From the NCBI GenBank assembly GCA_963682025.1, contig OY821518.1, forward strand, positions 129,810,229 to 129,874,228: DNA of 64,000 nucleotides, written 5' to 3'. Source of the DNA: Cordilura impudica (lineage: Eukaryota; Arthropoda; Insecta; Diptera; Scathophagidae). The translations under genes were made by a program, and so were the position numbers. Position 1 is the first letter of the stretch; the number at the start of each line of letters is the position of its first letter. The notes under the pieces are model-generated. The model was given only the letters and a program-made list of their open reading frames with translations. It was not told the origin of the DNA and did not search any database. This document shows, one piece after another, positions 42,061 through 54,181 of the stretch.

Positions 42061-44256
42061 ATTAATTATTTTTGTTAAACAAAAACTTTGTTGCATTTGT
42101 GCTATACTATTTGAACGCTTTAATATGCTAAGTATTGGCATGTAGGAGATTTCTAATTAATGGTAGTTTTGGGTAATATACATTTATATTTTGGAAGAAA
42201 ACATATTAATTCAAGTCCAGCAAATAACTAATAAGAACTAATAAAACATGCATAGTTAAAATTTTATATAACATTGATTCACATATTACCATTAGTGCTA
42301 TCATTTATGAACGCACTGTATATAACAGAAATTAACTTTTAACACTATTTTATTAAATTGTAAACGCCCTGTTGGTTATTGTTTTTTAAACATTTTATTA
42401 CAACACTGTGTTTAAGATTTGTTTAGAAAGAAAAAATCAAAGCGTATGTCATAAAAGTCTAAATGACAACATTAGCTCTCTCTTTATTACTGTTAAGAGA
42501 GCATGTTAATGAAAAAAGTGACACAAAAATTCTTTTACCTCAGTCTTATATTGAAACTCTGTTGGAATGTTTGGTTATTCGCGAAAGTTATAAGGCACGC
42601 GTTTTGTAAAAAGTTGAAAATTTATTAATATATAAATGCAAATATCATAAAAAATATATAAATAAAATATTTTAAAAAGAACGAGTTTAAAAGTGACAAA
42701 CAACAACACCAAGAAAAAATTAGTGTTTTACTACCAAAATAGTAACCTAATTACGAAAAAGATTTATTGATTTTTATAATGCAATAAAAAATAGTTGGGT
42801 AAAATATCACCAATAATTTCATCATACACCCAAAAATAAATTTAAGAACAGGATGATTATAATAGAAAAAAGAAAATAACCGTTATCGTCAACCGACAAG
42901 AAATTGTGTTAGTGAAATTTATTAATTAAAAAAATAAAGCATTCTTTGCAAATATGAATAATATATACGTATGTATATGTATAAATATAAACACCCTTGT
43001 GTTAAATGCCAAGTTAATTCACATAAATTAAAAAAAAAAAACCTTTTATCAAATTATCACCACTATAAAATTGTTATTGCTTTTAACAGCCGCTCTAATC
43101 ATTTGGCCAACAACAAATATAATTTCTTTTAAAGCAACTAATTTGTTTATTTCTTCTTTTTTTTTATATCAACTTGTCTAAATAGGAAAAAAAAAAGTTT
43201 GTGTACATACATTAATTTTTTTTTGCTTTAGCATTTCTTACCATATAAAAAAAAAGAAAAACAAACAGCAGTTAGTTTTTTAGTAGAATGGTAAAATCAA
43301 CAACAGTGTTGAAGGTAAATCCTATTTGTTTTTACCGTAAAGAGATAGAAAGAGAGTGTGTGTGAGAAGAGCATTTTTCTTGTGTGCCTTTATTTTAATA
43401 GAATATTAGTGTTAGACTAATTTAATGAGACAGAGATGCATTTTTAGGTAGTTAATGCTTATTCTTTAAACCGCAATCGAAGCTGCGGAACAGTGACATT
43501 TAAACATGTTTTTTAAGCTAACAGCTGGAGGTCCAGAATTGACCCGCACTTTTGTTTTCAGGCATTAAAACTGTTGAAAAATTATGAAGCGAAATCATAT
43601 TTTGCAATTGTCAACATTTCTGATAAAAACGTTTCTGTTGACATTGTGCTCAGAATAACAAGGGTTCTAAAAATGCTGTTGTTTTTAAATGTTTTTTTTA
43701 TAATGCATAATTCTGTTTTAGGCTACCATATTATTTTATTAGGTTACCATTTTATTTCTACTGACCAGCTTTTTGCAATATCGGACTGAAATGATCTCAA
43801 CCAATATAACAAATTGTTAGATTGCGTCAGGCCGTGGGATTTAAGATATTTTGTCCTACAATTTTAAGTTCTACAGAATAAAGTTCGAAGCCTCATAAAA
43901 TTGACTGAATTATTCGAGTTTTCTTTCGTTCAAAGTTCTTCAAAAACTTTCTCATTCTAGATACACTCAAGAAAACTATGAAACAGTTTTAGTAAATACA
44001 TAGAACCTTGACATATGAAGAATTTTTTTTAAAATTACGATACAATCTCTGAGTCAGTTTTTCTTTTATTGCTGATTGTTTTAAAAAAATCTAAGAATAC
44101 AATGTTGTTCTTTCAAATTTTATATTTTTATTTAAAACAATTTATAATTTTGGGTTTTTACAATTTAAAAACGATACTTAACTATCAAACATGGTCTATA
44201 TATAGCAAAATAAATATTTTTTTTCTTAGGTTTATGATAAAGTCGTATTATACCCA
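42061..44256. other. Intergenic, AT-rich, no gene recognised
   Basis: About 2.2 kb with many homopolymers. GTGCTATCATTTATGAACGC followed by ACTGTATA at 42296-42323 looks like a Tc1-type end and may be the right end of Tc1-C. At 43288 an ATG gives MVKSTTVLK and is followed directly by GTAAAT, which could be a tiny first coding exon, but nothing else supports that. Confidence 0.35.
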
Positions 44257-45720
44257 CAGTGTTGGTCAGAACAAAAACATCCAAAATCACTATTGAAATT
44301 TTTTGTATTTTTAAGCATGTTATTGTTGTTTTTCCAAAATCTTCTTTAGCATTTCTTACTCTTTATAACAATACAAATAAAAAGACAAAACTAAAATTGT
44401 AAACTAAAAGAACCGTTATATTTTTTTTTTTTTGCCAAAAACTCGAAATGTCGACATTTCAGTTTTACAAAACAAAAGCAACATTTAATATTATTCAATA
44501 TTTAGTGAAGAATCCGTTGTTTGACTCGAATGCTTTTCCTTTCAGTTTCCAGCGCTTCTCTTAAAGGTTGTTTAGAAGTGAAAGCCCGACTAGCTGGTCG
44601 CCGCTCTAAAATGCAAATAAGTTCTAAATAGGGTTCAAATCAGGTAATTAAGCCGGCGATTCAAGTGTTTGAACCCCATTTTCAGCGAGCCACTCTTTTT
44701 ACTAGCTTCGAAGTATGTTTTGGGTCGTTGTTGTGTTGAAATATCTAACGAAGCGGCATCTCTCACTCAGAGAGTGGCATCATAACATTAGCAAGAATGT
44801 CTATATTTAAATCTGTCCATTAAGGGTTTAATGCCATGTTTAACAGTTGGCTTGCAGTAGCGTGGTTTTAAACGATCTCCTTTCTTGCGGCGAAGAGTGT
44901 TAAACAAATTACATTTTGACTCGTTGCTAAATAAAACAGTTTTTGTAAACATATTTTTGTGCAAAATGAAGCCCACAAATATTGATATGCTAAGCATTTT
45001 AGCGAAATTTAATTGAAATAAATAAGTTCTACCCTTTTGCCAAATGTTTCTTAGTGAGAAGTAGTTTTTTTTGCTGGCCTGAAGCTACGCAAACCTGCTT
45101 AAGCTACGAACAGTCCTTGATTCTGTTATTTAAATTTAACTCATTTAGAATAGTGTTTGATTATGTTCTTTCATCTCTCTTCCGTGGTGCTCCTCCCAAA
45201 TACAATGTTTTTACAGATTTTGTTTTATATTTTTTTATAAGCCGAGATATACATTTATTAATATTATGCTTTTTAGCTAGTTCTCTTTGACTCTTTCCAT
45301 TCAAAAAATCCTTAATTTTTTAAGTTTTCGGAGTATTTGTCAGGAGCTATGTCGATTTGATTTAAATATGATCAATTTAACAACGCAACTAGCTGTCAGT
45401 CAACTTAAATGAAATTAAATTAAATTAAAAAAGAATGCAAAAATTTGTCGTTAAACTTGAAAGTAGAGACATTGCAATTTGTTCTTGATTAAAGTTGCTT
45501 TTATTTTGTCCAACTGAAATAGTGCCATTTTGAGTATTTAAAAAAAAAAAACATCTACATAACGTTTCTTTTAGTTTACAATTTTTGTTTTGTCTTTTTA
45601 TTTGTAATGTTATAAAGGGTAAGAAATGATAAAGAAGATTATGAAAAACAATAATAACATGCTTAAAAATACAGTAAAGGTCAATAGTGATTTTGGTTGC
45701 TTTTGTTCTGACCAACACTG
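44257..45720 (-). mobile_element. Tc1-like transposon D
   Basis: The ends are inverted repeats of about 40 bp starting CAGTGTTGGTCAGAACAAAA (left at 44257; right, as complement, ending 45720). A TA follows the right end; the left-side TA has mutated. The interior carries a decayed Tc1 transposase on the minus strand. Confidence 0.8.
44520..45330 (-). pseudogene. Tc1-type transposase, heavily decayed
   Basis: The minus strand reads FLNGKSQRELAKKHNINK (helix-turn-helix), YLGGAPRKRDER, LFSNESKCNLFNTLRRKKGD (aspartate region with D to N), RYCKPTVKHG, then FQHNNDPKHTSKLVKR (second position N instead of D) and ERRPASRAFTSKQPLREALE. Catalytic aspartates are replaced and frames are broken several times. 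Confidence 0.7.
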
Positions 45721-47065
45721 TATATTGTTATATACAAAGAGCGGCCATGATTTTTGAACCTGCCTCTATCTAATATGTTTTTGGTGATGGGGTTCATCAC
45801 ATACGGCAATTTTTTTTTAAATCACAATTTTAATATATCAGGTTTTTCTGAACATGGGGGTGATTCTTGGAAATTCTCGAATCGTTTTTCTCCAAAAAGT
45901 TTTCAAAATCTAAAACATTTTAATTTTTACGTTTTAATAAAAATTTTATCGAAAACAAATTCCATCAGTTGATATTATTTATAATAGTTATAATACTACT
46001 TGAGCAACTCTGTATAAAAACATAAACATAAAGAGAAATTTTAACACGAGAGATGTTTAACATAATGTCTCTTAGTTAATTGTCTCTTTCAAAATATCAA
46101 AATAAACTCTCACTTTTGGGGTAAATAAAAATCAAATTAATACATTTCTTGCGCATAATAAATATTTAGTATCACGTTAAAACGTGGAACTTGAGGTTCG
46201 TCTGTTAGGTGTCTTGAAACCAAAAAAAAAAAAGAAAAACAAACGAAATAAAAAAAAAATAATTGTATATTTTTTTTTTTTGCAGAAAATAAGAAATTAA
46301 AACAAAACCTAACGAAAGGAAGTATCATCTTATCACTGAAAATACAATTATTCCTTTAAATTGAAACGTTTAAAGAATTTATCAAAGAATTCACATATGG
46401 ATATGTAATTGATAAATTACATGAACGTGCTTTGCAGAAACGTGACTTTCTGTTCATAAAAAAAAAACAAAAGGTGCAACATAAGCAAAAAATAACAACA
46501 ACAAAAATACCTAGTCGGTAAAAATAATAACGAGTCTTAATTTCTGTGTTAAGAAAATAAATTTATAAAAAAAAACGAATTTCAAAAACAAAACAAAAAA
46601 TCAAATTTATGTGACAACGACAACTGTGAATTGTCAAATTTATCGCCAAAAATAAGTATTCGAAAGCATTAGTTTTTATAAATAATCAGGTAAGCGTAAT
46701 TCTTATTTTTCGAAATAATCGGTTTATAAATTTTAAACATAAATCTCAAATAAAAAAACTTAATCACTAAATTATTTCAATATTTATGATTTTGATTATT
46801 ATTTTGTCGGTTTTTTTTGTCCTTAAGCCAGCAACATGGTTATCTTATCTATGTGTTTGCGTTCTTCAGATAACAGGTTTGCTGGTTTTGCTTCTTAGCT
46901 GAGACTCATAATCCTCTATTTTTTTGGTGTGTTCTATTTTCAACTAAACATTGTTCTTTGTTTTTTTTTTTTTGGGTACCAATCACAGTTGCCAGATTTA
47001 TTTTACCTACATCGATTAAGTTAATGTTAAAAATCGCCAAAAATCCAAACCTATACGAGTAAATG
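45721..47065. other. Intergenic, AT-rich, no gene recognised
   Basis: No element ends or coding similarity were recognised. AATAATCAGGTAAGCGTAAT at 46681 resembles a splice donor but has no supported exon. Confidence 0.35.
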
Positions 47066-47368
47066 TCTAAAGGCCTAGTTAGCCACACGTAACCGTAACC
47101 AACTGTAACAGCTGTTTTTTCTGTTACATGAAAAGCATTTAGAGCAGTTACCGAACTCAACTGTCACGTAACCGCAACGTCCCAATCTGTTGAAAATAGA
47201 TTTTTGCTACGTTTTTACGTGAAATTTGTGAATAACTGATAAAGTTTGGTTAATTTTACACAGAAACATGCTGGTTTGTTTTTTACGTTCTATAATTGCA
47301 CTAAATGCCAACGTTACATTTACGGTACGAATACATTTGAGCAACGTGTGGCTAACCAGGCCTTTAGA
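47066..47368. mobile_element. MITE with TCTAAAGGCCT ends
   Basis: The left end TCTAAAGGCCTAGTTAGCCA followed by CACGT, and the right end (reverse complement TCTAAAGGCCTGGTTAGCCA then CACGT), are about 25 bp with one mismatch. The core is about 250 bp and non-coding. No clear target duplication was identified. Confidence 0.65.
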
Positions 47369-47734
47369 TTACACTCAAATTTGTTTTGTTTTATACCTAC
47401 TTGCAATATATTATTCAATTCAACTACATAACAATTTTGTGTATGAGAGACTTTCTCGGAACTCCTGTTTTACGAATACAAAGTTTAAAATGCCTAGTAA
47501 GATGTCTACTTTTTTTATACAAATATTAGGCCTCTTGGTTAATGCTACTGGTGGAAGAATAATCATATTTTCTCTAATAATACTTTTATTAATTATTGTG
47601 AAAAATACTAGACATAAAACTCGATATTGCTTACATTATAGCCACCATCTACATAGCTATAATTTATGATGAACTAATGTCCTGTATGGGTTCCTAATGC
47701 GGACGTACATTTTTATTAAATTTTGGTTCGTGGT
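47369..47734. other. Intergenic, nothing recognised
   Basis: Short spacer between the MITE and the non-LTR retroposon. No feature was supported. Confidence 0.35.
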
Positions 47735-49190
47735 TATTTTATTTTATTTATTTTATTCGTATATTGGTCTATGGAATTAATCCTTACAGACTATTTACAA
47801 AGAAAAACATTTTAAAATTAATTTTAGTACATAGATATTCATGAATTTAGAAATCATATTATTTTACTTTTAATTAGATTAGTATTTAATGAGAAATCAA
47901 TAAATCTATAAAGTTCATTAAATTGAATACACATTCTCCTGAGAGGGTCTGCATTTGCATAATTAGCTCTATAGAACTGTACAGATAAAGGTGAGAAGTA
48001 ACGTGTTGGTCGTTGAGGAATGTTGAATGATATATTGTTAATCAAAAAACCGGAACAAACATCACCATTAATTATATTAAGAAGAAATGAAACATTTAGC
48101 ATAGTTCTCCGGCTTTTTAAAGTTGGTAGCTTAATAAGGGCAAGTCTGCTGGTATAGGATGGAAGATTACTTGGATTGAAGTTTAAACTCTGAAGACAAA
48201 ACAAAAGGAATTGTTTCTGCACAGATTCCAGACTGTCGGCATGAATTTGGTAGATTGGGTCCCAAATTATAGAAGCATATTCCAGTATAGGTCTCACAAG
48301 AGACGTATATAAAGTTTTGGTGACATAGGGATCATTAAACTCTTTAGCCCAACGTTTTATGAAACCAAGTACACCTCTGGCTTTGTTGACAGTAATTGTT
48401 ATATGAGGAACAAAGGTCAGTTTATGATCCAATAAAACACCAAGATCTATAAAGTTATCTACTTTATCGAGACAATAATCACCCAGCATATAGTTGACAG
48501 ATATCGGCCTCTTTCTGACGAAACGCATATGTTTACACTTTTTAAGGTTTAGCTCCATTAAATTTAAATTACACCAAGAATAAAATGAATTCAAATCATT
48601 TTGGAGAAAGACATGATCAGAGTGTTGATTATAACAGAAGAAAATTTTGACATCATCCGCATACATCAAGATGTTTGAAAAACGAATAACATTCGGAAGA
48701 TCGTTTATAAACAAAGAAAAAAGAAGCGGTCCAAGATGGCTGCCTTGTGGTACTCCCGACATTACATCTATCGGCTTTGAAGTAACATTTTTAAAACATA
48801 CTTTTTGTGTTCTATTGGTTAAATAAGAATATATCCACTTTGCGCAAAGATTTGAAAATCCCATCATATGTAATTTCTTAAGAAGAAGCTTATGATTGAC
48901 TTTATCAAAAGCCTTGCTGAAGTCAGTATAAATTGCATCTGTTTGTTTGCGTTCAAGAAAACCACGGTTGACAATTGTAGTAAATTGTAATAGATTTGTA
49001 GAGGTTGAACATCTTTTTTGGAAACCATGTTGGAAGGGAGAAATTAACGTATTTACTTGATGGCATAGATAATCCGTTATAATTTTTTCAAAAATTTTAG
49101 GTATAATACTTAATTTAGCAATTCCACGATAATTAGTAATATCAGCCTTGTTACCAGATTTGAATAGCGGAATAATGAATGAATAAATTA
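47735..49190 (-). mobile_element. Non-LTR retroposon (CR1/Jockey-like), 5'-truncated
   Basis: The minus-strand reverse transcriptase is followed by a short 3' region and an AATAAAATAAAATAA-type tail near 47735-47765. The 5' end stops at about 49190 inside a family-2 Helentron-like sequence, as expected for an incomplete insertion. Most of the coding sequence is intact. Confidence 0.78.
47854..49190 (-). pseudogene. Reverse transcriptase, truncated at the N-terminus
   Basis: An open frame of 337 codons (48867-47854) extends upstream in readable sequence to about 49190. Motifs in order are KSGNKADITNYRGIAKLSII, LISPFQHGFQKRCSTSTNLL, YTDFSKAFDKVNHKLLLKK, SGVPQGSHLGPLLFSLFIND, MYADDVKIFF (catalytic), LKKCKHMRF, LGVLLDHKLTF and RPILEYASIIWDP. 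The C-terminal part ends FSLNTNLIKSKII. The endonuclease domain is missing because of 5' truncation. Clade assignment between CR1 and Jockey is uncertain. Confidence 0.82.
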
Positions 49191-49256
49191 AGCATCCGAT
49201 ATTAAAGTGTTCAGATCTGCAGTCAAAAAAAAAAAAAAAAAAAAATTCTCTAAAAC
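49191..49256 (+). mobile_element. Helentron-like family 2 fragment, left of hAT-A
   Basis: GCATCCGATATTAAAG and AGATCTGCAGTCAAAAAAA match the late part of family 2. It ends in CTCTAAAA and appears to continue at 51812 beyond the hAT element. Confidence 0.5.
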
Positions 49257-49479
49257 AGTGATGGCCACAAAGAGAAATGAGAATGTATTAGTTATGTTAC
49301 AAAAAAAAAGCGATGTATTGGTACTATGCACTGAACAAAATCACTTTAAATGAAAAATGAAATGAAATGAAAAAATTCTTTTTTTGTTTTGTTTTTTCGC
49401 ACTTTATTTTTCAACAGAATTTCTTGTATTTGTTGTCGGTCGCCCATAGTTCCCTAGTTACGTGCCGTAAATAAATATA

Positions 49480-49700
49480 AAATAATAATAAATAAATAAA
49501 TAAGTAAATAAAATAAATAAAAAGCGTAAATAAAAATATGAATTCAAGTATGGATGAAAATTTTTTATATTTGTTTTTGAATTTTTTTGGATTTTTTTTT
49601 TTAATTTGAATTTTTTAATTTTTTTTTTAATTTTTTGAATTTTTATTTTTAATAAAAAGTTAATTCATGTATGAATTATTAAACATCGTCTAAATGAAAT
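49480..49700. repeat. Low-complexity AT-rich tract
   Basis: Repeats of AATAAATA, then T-runs alternating with TTTGAA. It lies in the 3' non-coding part of hAT-A. Confidence 0.6.
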
Positions 49701-49722
49701 CTATTAAAAAAGGTTATATATT

Positions 49723-51480
49723 AGAATTGACGAAGTCAACAAGTTCTTCTATGTTAATATCTTCATTGTAACATTTTATTTTTAGAAGTGTTTCCAAATG
49801 ATTATTTGTCAATTCATTTCTATATTTATTTTTTATATGTGTCATTGCCGAAAATGTATGCTCGCATATGTCTGTAGTAGAAAACATTGATTAAATATTT
49901 AATATTAAATTTTTACATGTTCCATATTTAGTTGGGCAAATATTTTTCCAGAAATTCAGACCGGTTTCCATTGGAATTGTTAAGTCCGCACGCATTAACA
50001 GTAGCTCTTGTTTTATATTTTTTGGAACGTCGTCCAACAGACATGATAAAGGATTTTGATATATATTGATCGCATATTCTATTTTTAACATATCATGAAA
50101 TCTTTTACCAAAGTTTTCTACAAGTTTTTTTTATTTCTTGGCTGTATATAATTAGCTTTGCTTGATCTGAACATTTTTGAAATATTTCGTTAGTTCTAGG
50201 AAAATTTTGCAAATCCTGCTTTTCCATCTGATTTCTTAAAATTTCTAACTTTGTAGAGAAATCCTTTACAGCAAAAAAAAAAGATCGCAAATTTTTTTGT
50301 TTTTTCCCTGCAACACTAAATTTAAATTATTAATTTGTATCGTAATGTCCGATAGAAATGCCAGGTCTAACAAAAAAGCATAGGATGTTATTGAATTTAA
50401 TAAATCAATATGTTTCGGAAGGGCCTGTTGCAATTTCCTCTCTGAGACAAAACAGTCACTCAAGACATTTTCCACGACTTAACCATCGTACCGCAGTAAA
50501 CATCAATACATCACCATAAGACCCATCTACCTCTTTCAAAAACGCTACTAGTTTCCTATGTGTAAGTGCGTTGTGGCCTCCTTTTAGTCGATTTATTAGT
50601 GCCGTTTTCATGGTTTCATTAAGACCAATTGTTTTAGCAAATAAAGCTTGCTGATGTATTATACAGTGGAAAGTAGGCACCTTTATTCCTACTTTAATTA
50701 ATTGACTAACAAAACCGTTCGTGCGGCCAACCATAACTGCAGCTTCATCGGTGCAGATGGCCGAAAGCTTTTTTTTTTTTTTTATCAATTATTGATAAAA
50801 CGTTTCTTTTGAAGGTGCTAAAAATAATTTCCCCTTTTACGTTTCCGTAAAAGGACTCGTTTAAAAAATTTCTTCATATGAATTGAATTCATTGTCAACA
50901 CATCTTATGCAAATGATCATTTGACTAATGTCGTTATTGTACACACTTTCATCGAAACAAACGGAAATATGCTTCGCATTTCTAATTCACTCATTTGTTA
51001 ATATATTTAGAAAACGACCTATGTCCTCAGTTCTTCTGGTTACTGTAGCGCGAGATAGAGACAATTCACTAACTATGGCTTCAATTTATTGTCCTGCTTC
51101 ACCAAATAAAGGCAGAATTGACAAAAACATGACTTTAAAAAATTCACCACCATCTTCAAATGGCCGCCCTTTTTTTTTGCCAACCCTAATGCAACTATAT
51201 ATGAAGCCTCCATCTTGCTACACATTGCGATATTTTTGTTCATTTTGCAATCTTTCAAGGCTCTACAATTTTTCAATTCTAAGTCCTTTTTTAATTTTAT
51301 AAAAAGTCTATCTCTGTCCTCACCTGACAAGCTACACAATTCTAAGTGACAGCATTCATAATGCCGTTTAAAACTGTATGCACTCATCCGTTTTAGATTC
51401 TGGTTTCATACAAGGCACTCAGCTTCATTAAATATATTTAATGTAAATAAAAATTTTTTTCCCACTCTACTTTCCACATT
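49723..51480 (-). pseudogene. hAT transposase, BED-finger family, fragmented
   Basis: The minus strand reads a partial zinc finger SAYSFKRHYECCHLELCS, then LSGEDRDRLFIKLKKDLEL and KMEASYIVALGLAKKKGGHL. The catalytic core follows: SAICTDEAAVMVGRTNGFVS, VPTFHCIIHQQALFAKTIGL (C-x-x-H) and FTAVRWLSRGKCLE (RW). The C-terminus is FSTTDICEHTFSAMTHIKNK and NNHLETLLKI (dimerisation region). The order matches ZBED/SCAND3-like hAT proteins. At least five frame changes break it. Confidence 0.78.
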
Positions 51481-51811
51481 TCAAATTAATAATAAAAAAT
51501 TTTTACACACCAACAAAATTATTCGCAGTGTACTAAAAATGCTGAAAAAGAGAATCATAAAACCACTCAGTTGGGCTGTTTTTTTTTTTATTTCAAATTT
51601 CAAGCGTGTGTTTTGTTTTTGTTTTTTAACAAATATAGCGGCCGCAACTTGCTTGTTGATAATTCGGCATACAACTGAATGAAATTATTATTTCTTATGC
51701 TCTTGCAGTTCGTTTTGTTAACATTCGTGTCGTGTATGTGAAAATTACGAAAAGCAGTCGGCCCCTCGGGGCATTGTGTGAACATTTATGATCTAAAACC
51801 ACATCTCTAAA

Positions 51812-51870
51812 CGCATGGTATAATGTATCGCAAAGTCGGTCTAGATCGACTATAATTTTCTTACTTGTTT
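51812..51870 (+). mobile_element. Helentron-like family 2, 3' terminus
   Basis: CTCTAAACGCATGGTATAAT, a near-perfect hairpin AGTCGGTCTAGATCGACT and TTCTTACTTGTT. This is the standard family-2 3' end. It is separated from its body by hAT-A. Confidence 0.65.
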
Positions 51871-52381
51871 TAAATTTTTTAGTTTTATAAAACTTGTTCA
51901 CTTTTCTCCATCTAATAATTTGCATCATTGCTTATATCATTCCATGGATTTTGTCAATGATTTCTAGCGTGGCGACCTCTTTTGGGCGACCTGAACGTTA
52001 GACGTGACTTGTGAACAGAACGTTCACAACGGAATCCACTAAACCACAGTTTAACCATTGATTTTTATGGTGTAGAGTTCCCATAGTATTCAACAAGCCT
52101 TTCCGGAAAAAAAAATAATATTTAATCAAAATTGTACAGTATTCTATTAATATATAGTTGATATACTGTTGAAGGAAGTATTGTTGAATTTTAATTAACT
52201 ACGAGGGCAGTTAAAAAGTAACGGACTTATTGATCCAATTTGCTATAAGAAAATAAGAAGTTCGTTTTAGCTGAACCCCCGGGTTTACCATTAGACAATG
52301 CACTTAAATTTTTTGAACATTTTTAATTATTTCGCCGATTCCTAAAAGGAGACACTGTGTATCGCTAAATCAATATATATA
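51871..52381. other. Intergenic with a possible mariner end
   Basis: CTACGAGGGCAGTTAAAAAG followed by TAACGGACTT at 52200-52229 resembles the terminal repeat of an irritans-type mariner, but no partner end was found. The rest shows nothing recognisable. Confidence 0.35.
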
Positions 52382-53669
52382 AAGGGTCCGCGAAATAACT
52401 TTTTTTTTTTTTGAAAATGCTATAAAAAAAAAAACTATTGCATATTATCTCAAATTTCTTTTTTTCCGGTTAATAATGGAAAATAATTTCATTCAAATGG
52501 CTGCCTTGGCTGGCCATGCAGTAGCCTACACGATCGGTCCAATTTTTAAGCACATTATCGATTGTGTGCAGCTGTATTTCACTAATGGCTTCACGAATAT
52601 TGTCCTTTAAAGCGTCAATTGTCTCTGGCTTGTTGACGTAACACTTATCTTTGAGGGCATCCCACAAATAATAGTCCAACGGTGTCAAATCGCAGCTTCG
52701 AGGTGGCCAAACGACATCAGCTCTGCGGCTGATAATGCGATCTTCAAAAACAGGGCCCAAAACATCGAGTGTAGCTTCGGCTGTGTGGCACGTAGCGCCG
52801 TCCTGTTGAAACCAAATGTTGCCAATATCCTCCTCTTCAATTTTTGTGAACAAAAATTCGTTCAACATGGCCCGATAACGATCGCCATTGACTGTAACGG
52901 CCACTCCTTGCTCATTTTCGAAGAAAAATGGCCCAATTATGCCTCTGGACCAAAATCCGCACCAAACAGTGACTCGTTTTGGGTGTATCGGCTTTTCAAT
53001 GTATGCGTGCGGGTTTTCTGTGCCCCAAATGCGACAATTTTGCTGGCTTACATACCCGCCAAGATCAAAATGAGCTTCATCTGAAAAGATGATTTTTTTG
53101 GCAAAATCGGCATCTTCTGTAAGACGATCGCAGGCCCACTTAGTGAAGCGAAAACGCATTGGATGGTCAGTTGGCTTCAACTCCTGAACCAATTGGACTT
53201 TGTATGGCGTCATACCAAGGTCTTTATGCAAAATTCGTCTCAATGATGCCTCCGAAATGTTCAATTCTTGAGAACGACGGTGAATTGATGTTGATGGCGC
53301 TTCACGCACACTTTCTGCCACATCAGCAATATTCTCGGGTGTACGCACTGTTTTTGGCTTTTCACGCTTTGGTTTATCGATGAGGATGCCAGTTTATTTC
53401 ACTTTTTTCACAAGATAACGAAAATACGTAGCTGACGGTGCTTCTCTTTTTCCAAAATCCGTACGCAATTTTCGCACACATTCTGCAACATTGCCATGAT
53501 TTTCAAAGTAATGTCGCAATATTTCCCAGCGTTGTCCAAGCGTATATACAACCATATTCGTTCAGCGGAAAGATAAAACTAATTATCTGTCAAATCAGAC
53601 ATGACCTAAGTGTTACCATTCACGAAATAAGCACTAGTTGAAAAAAAAAACGTTAGATGGCGGACCCTG
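52382..53669 (-). mobile_element. mariner transposon, rosa-type (DD41D), copy 2
   Basis: Ends are AAGGGTCCGCG at 52382 and GGCGGACCCTG ending at 53669, with TA at 52380-52381 and 53670-53671. It is 1288 bp and nearly full length. It is the sister of the copy at 5896-7134 and retains the 57 bp that copy has lost. Confidence 0.88.
52470..53555 (-). pseudogene. mariner transposase with a single stop
   Basis: From ATG at 53555: MVVYTLGQRWEILRHYF, then RTDFGKREAPSATY. A TAA where the sister copy has GAA (within KKVK-stop-TGILIDKP, near 53395) is the only lesion seen in about 361 codons. The rest includes FSDEAHFDLGGY, FQQDGATCHT and CDLTPLDYYLW, with 41 residues between the second and third aspartates, and ends GSHLNEIIFHY. 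An ATG at 53348 would allow a 292-residue product lacking the DNA-binding region. Confidence 0.88.
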
Positions 53670-54181
53670 TACTACTGTAATCACAACATACACTGTACAA
53701 TACAAACACTGTTTTTTATATTTCGATAGCCAAAAATGTTCTTGTTGGTAATAACGAATATGATTCATGCTACACCTGGATGGTGTAGCATTACATTTAA
53801 CTATCATGGTCGGCATATTCTAGCTGGAGCTTAACTCACTATTTCCCCTATAGGGGCAAAAGACTTGGACATTTTTGAGAGATAAATTCTGAGAAGGTGT
53901 ATCAAGAACCCTACAAGAAGATAGTCCCATAACTACATTTATGAGAACGCAGCTGTCATACCAATATGCCGATGCTACTGTAGAAATCTGTGGACAACCT
54001 GGCTAAACATGACAACTTGCTTATGGACAATATTATACAATTTGAAGAGAATTTGAACAGCCGGTCAACATTTACGTACCTCTCTCTCCCATCGGTGTCT
54101 TATACGAGAACTTGGAAGGTGGGTTGAACTCATCCCGCCTACCGGATTTTTATTGTAAATCCGAATTTGGTTCCCACAGAG
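53670..54181. other. Intergenic, nothing recognised
   Basis: No element ends or coding similarity between the mariner and hAT-B. Confidence 0.35.

Larger units (their letters stand above)
49257..51811 (-). mobile_element. hAT transposon A (BED-finger type)
   Basis: The left end CAGTGATGGCCACAAAG is typical of hAT tips. Flanks are CTCTAAAA (49249-49256) and CTCTAAAC (51812-51819), consistent with an 8-bp duplication in a Helentron-like sequence. The right terminal repeat is not recognisable and may have decayed. The interior encodes a broken hAT transposase on the minus strand. Confidence 0.55.

Noticed and set aside
43288..43314. Short ATG frame MVKSTTVLK followed by a GTAAAT donor-like site
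   Set aside because: Could be a first coding exon, but no downstream exon, promoter or family match supports it.
46681..46700. Splice-donor-like CAGGTAAGCG
   Set aside because: No supported exon or reading frame adjoins it.
52200..52229. Mariner-like terminal repeat CTACGAGGGCAGTTAAAAAG
   Set aside because: No matching second end or transposase was found, so it is not called as an element.
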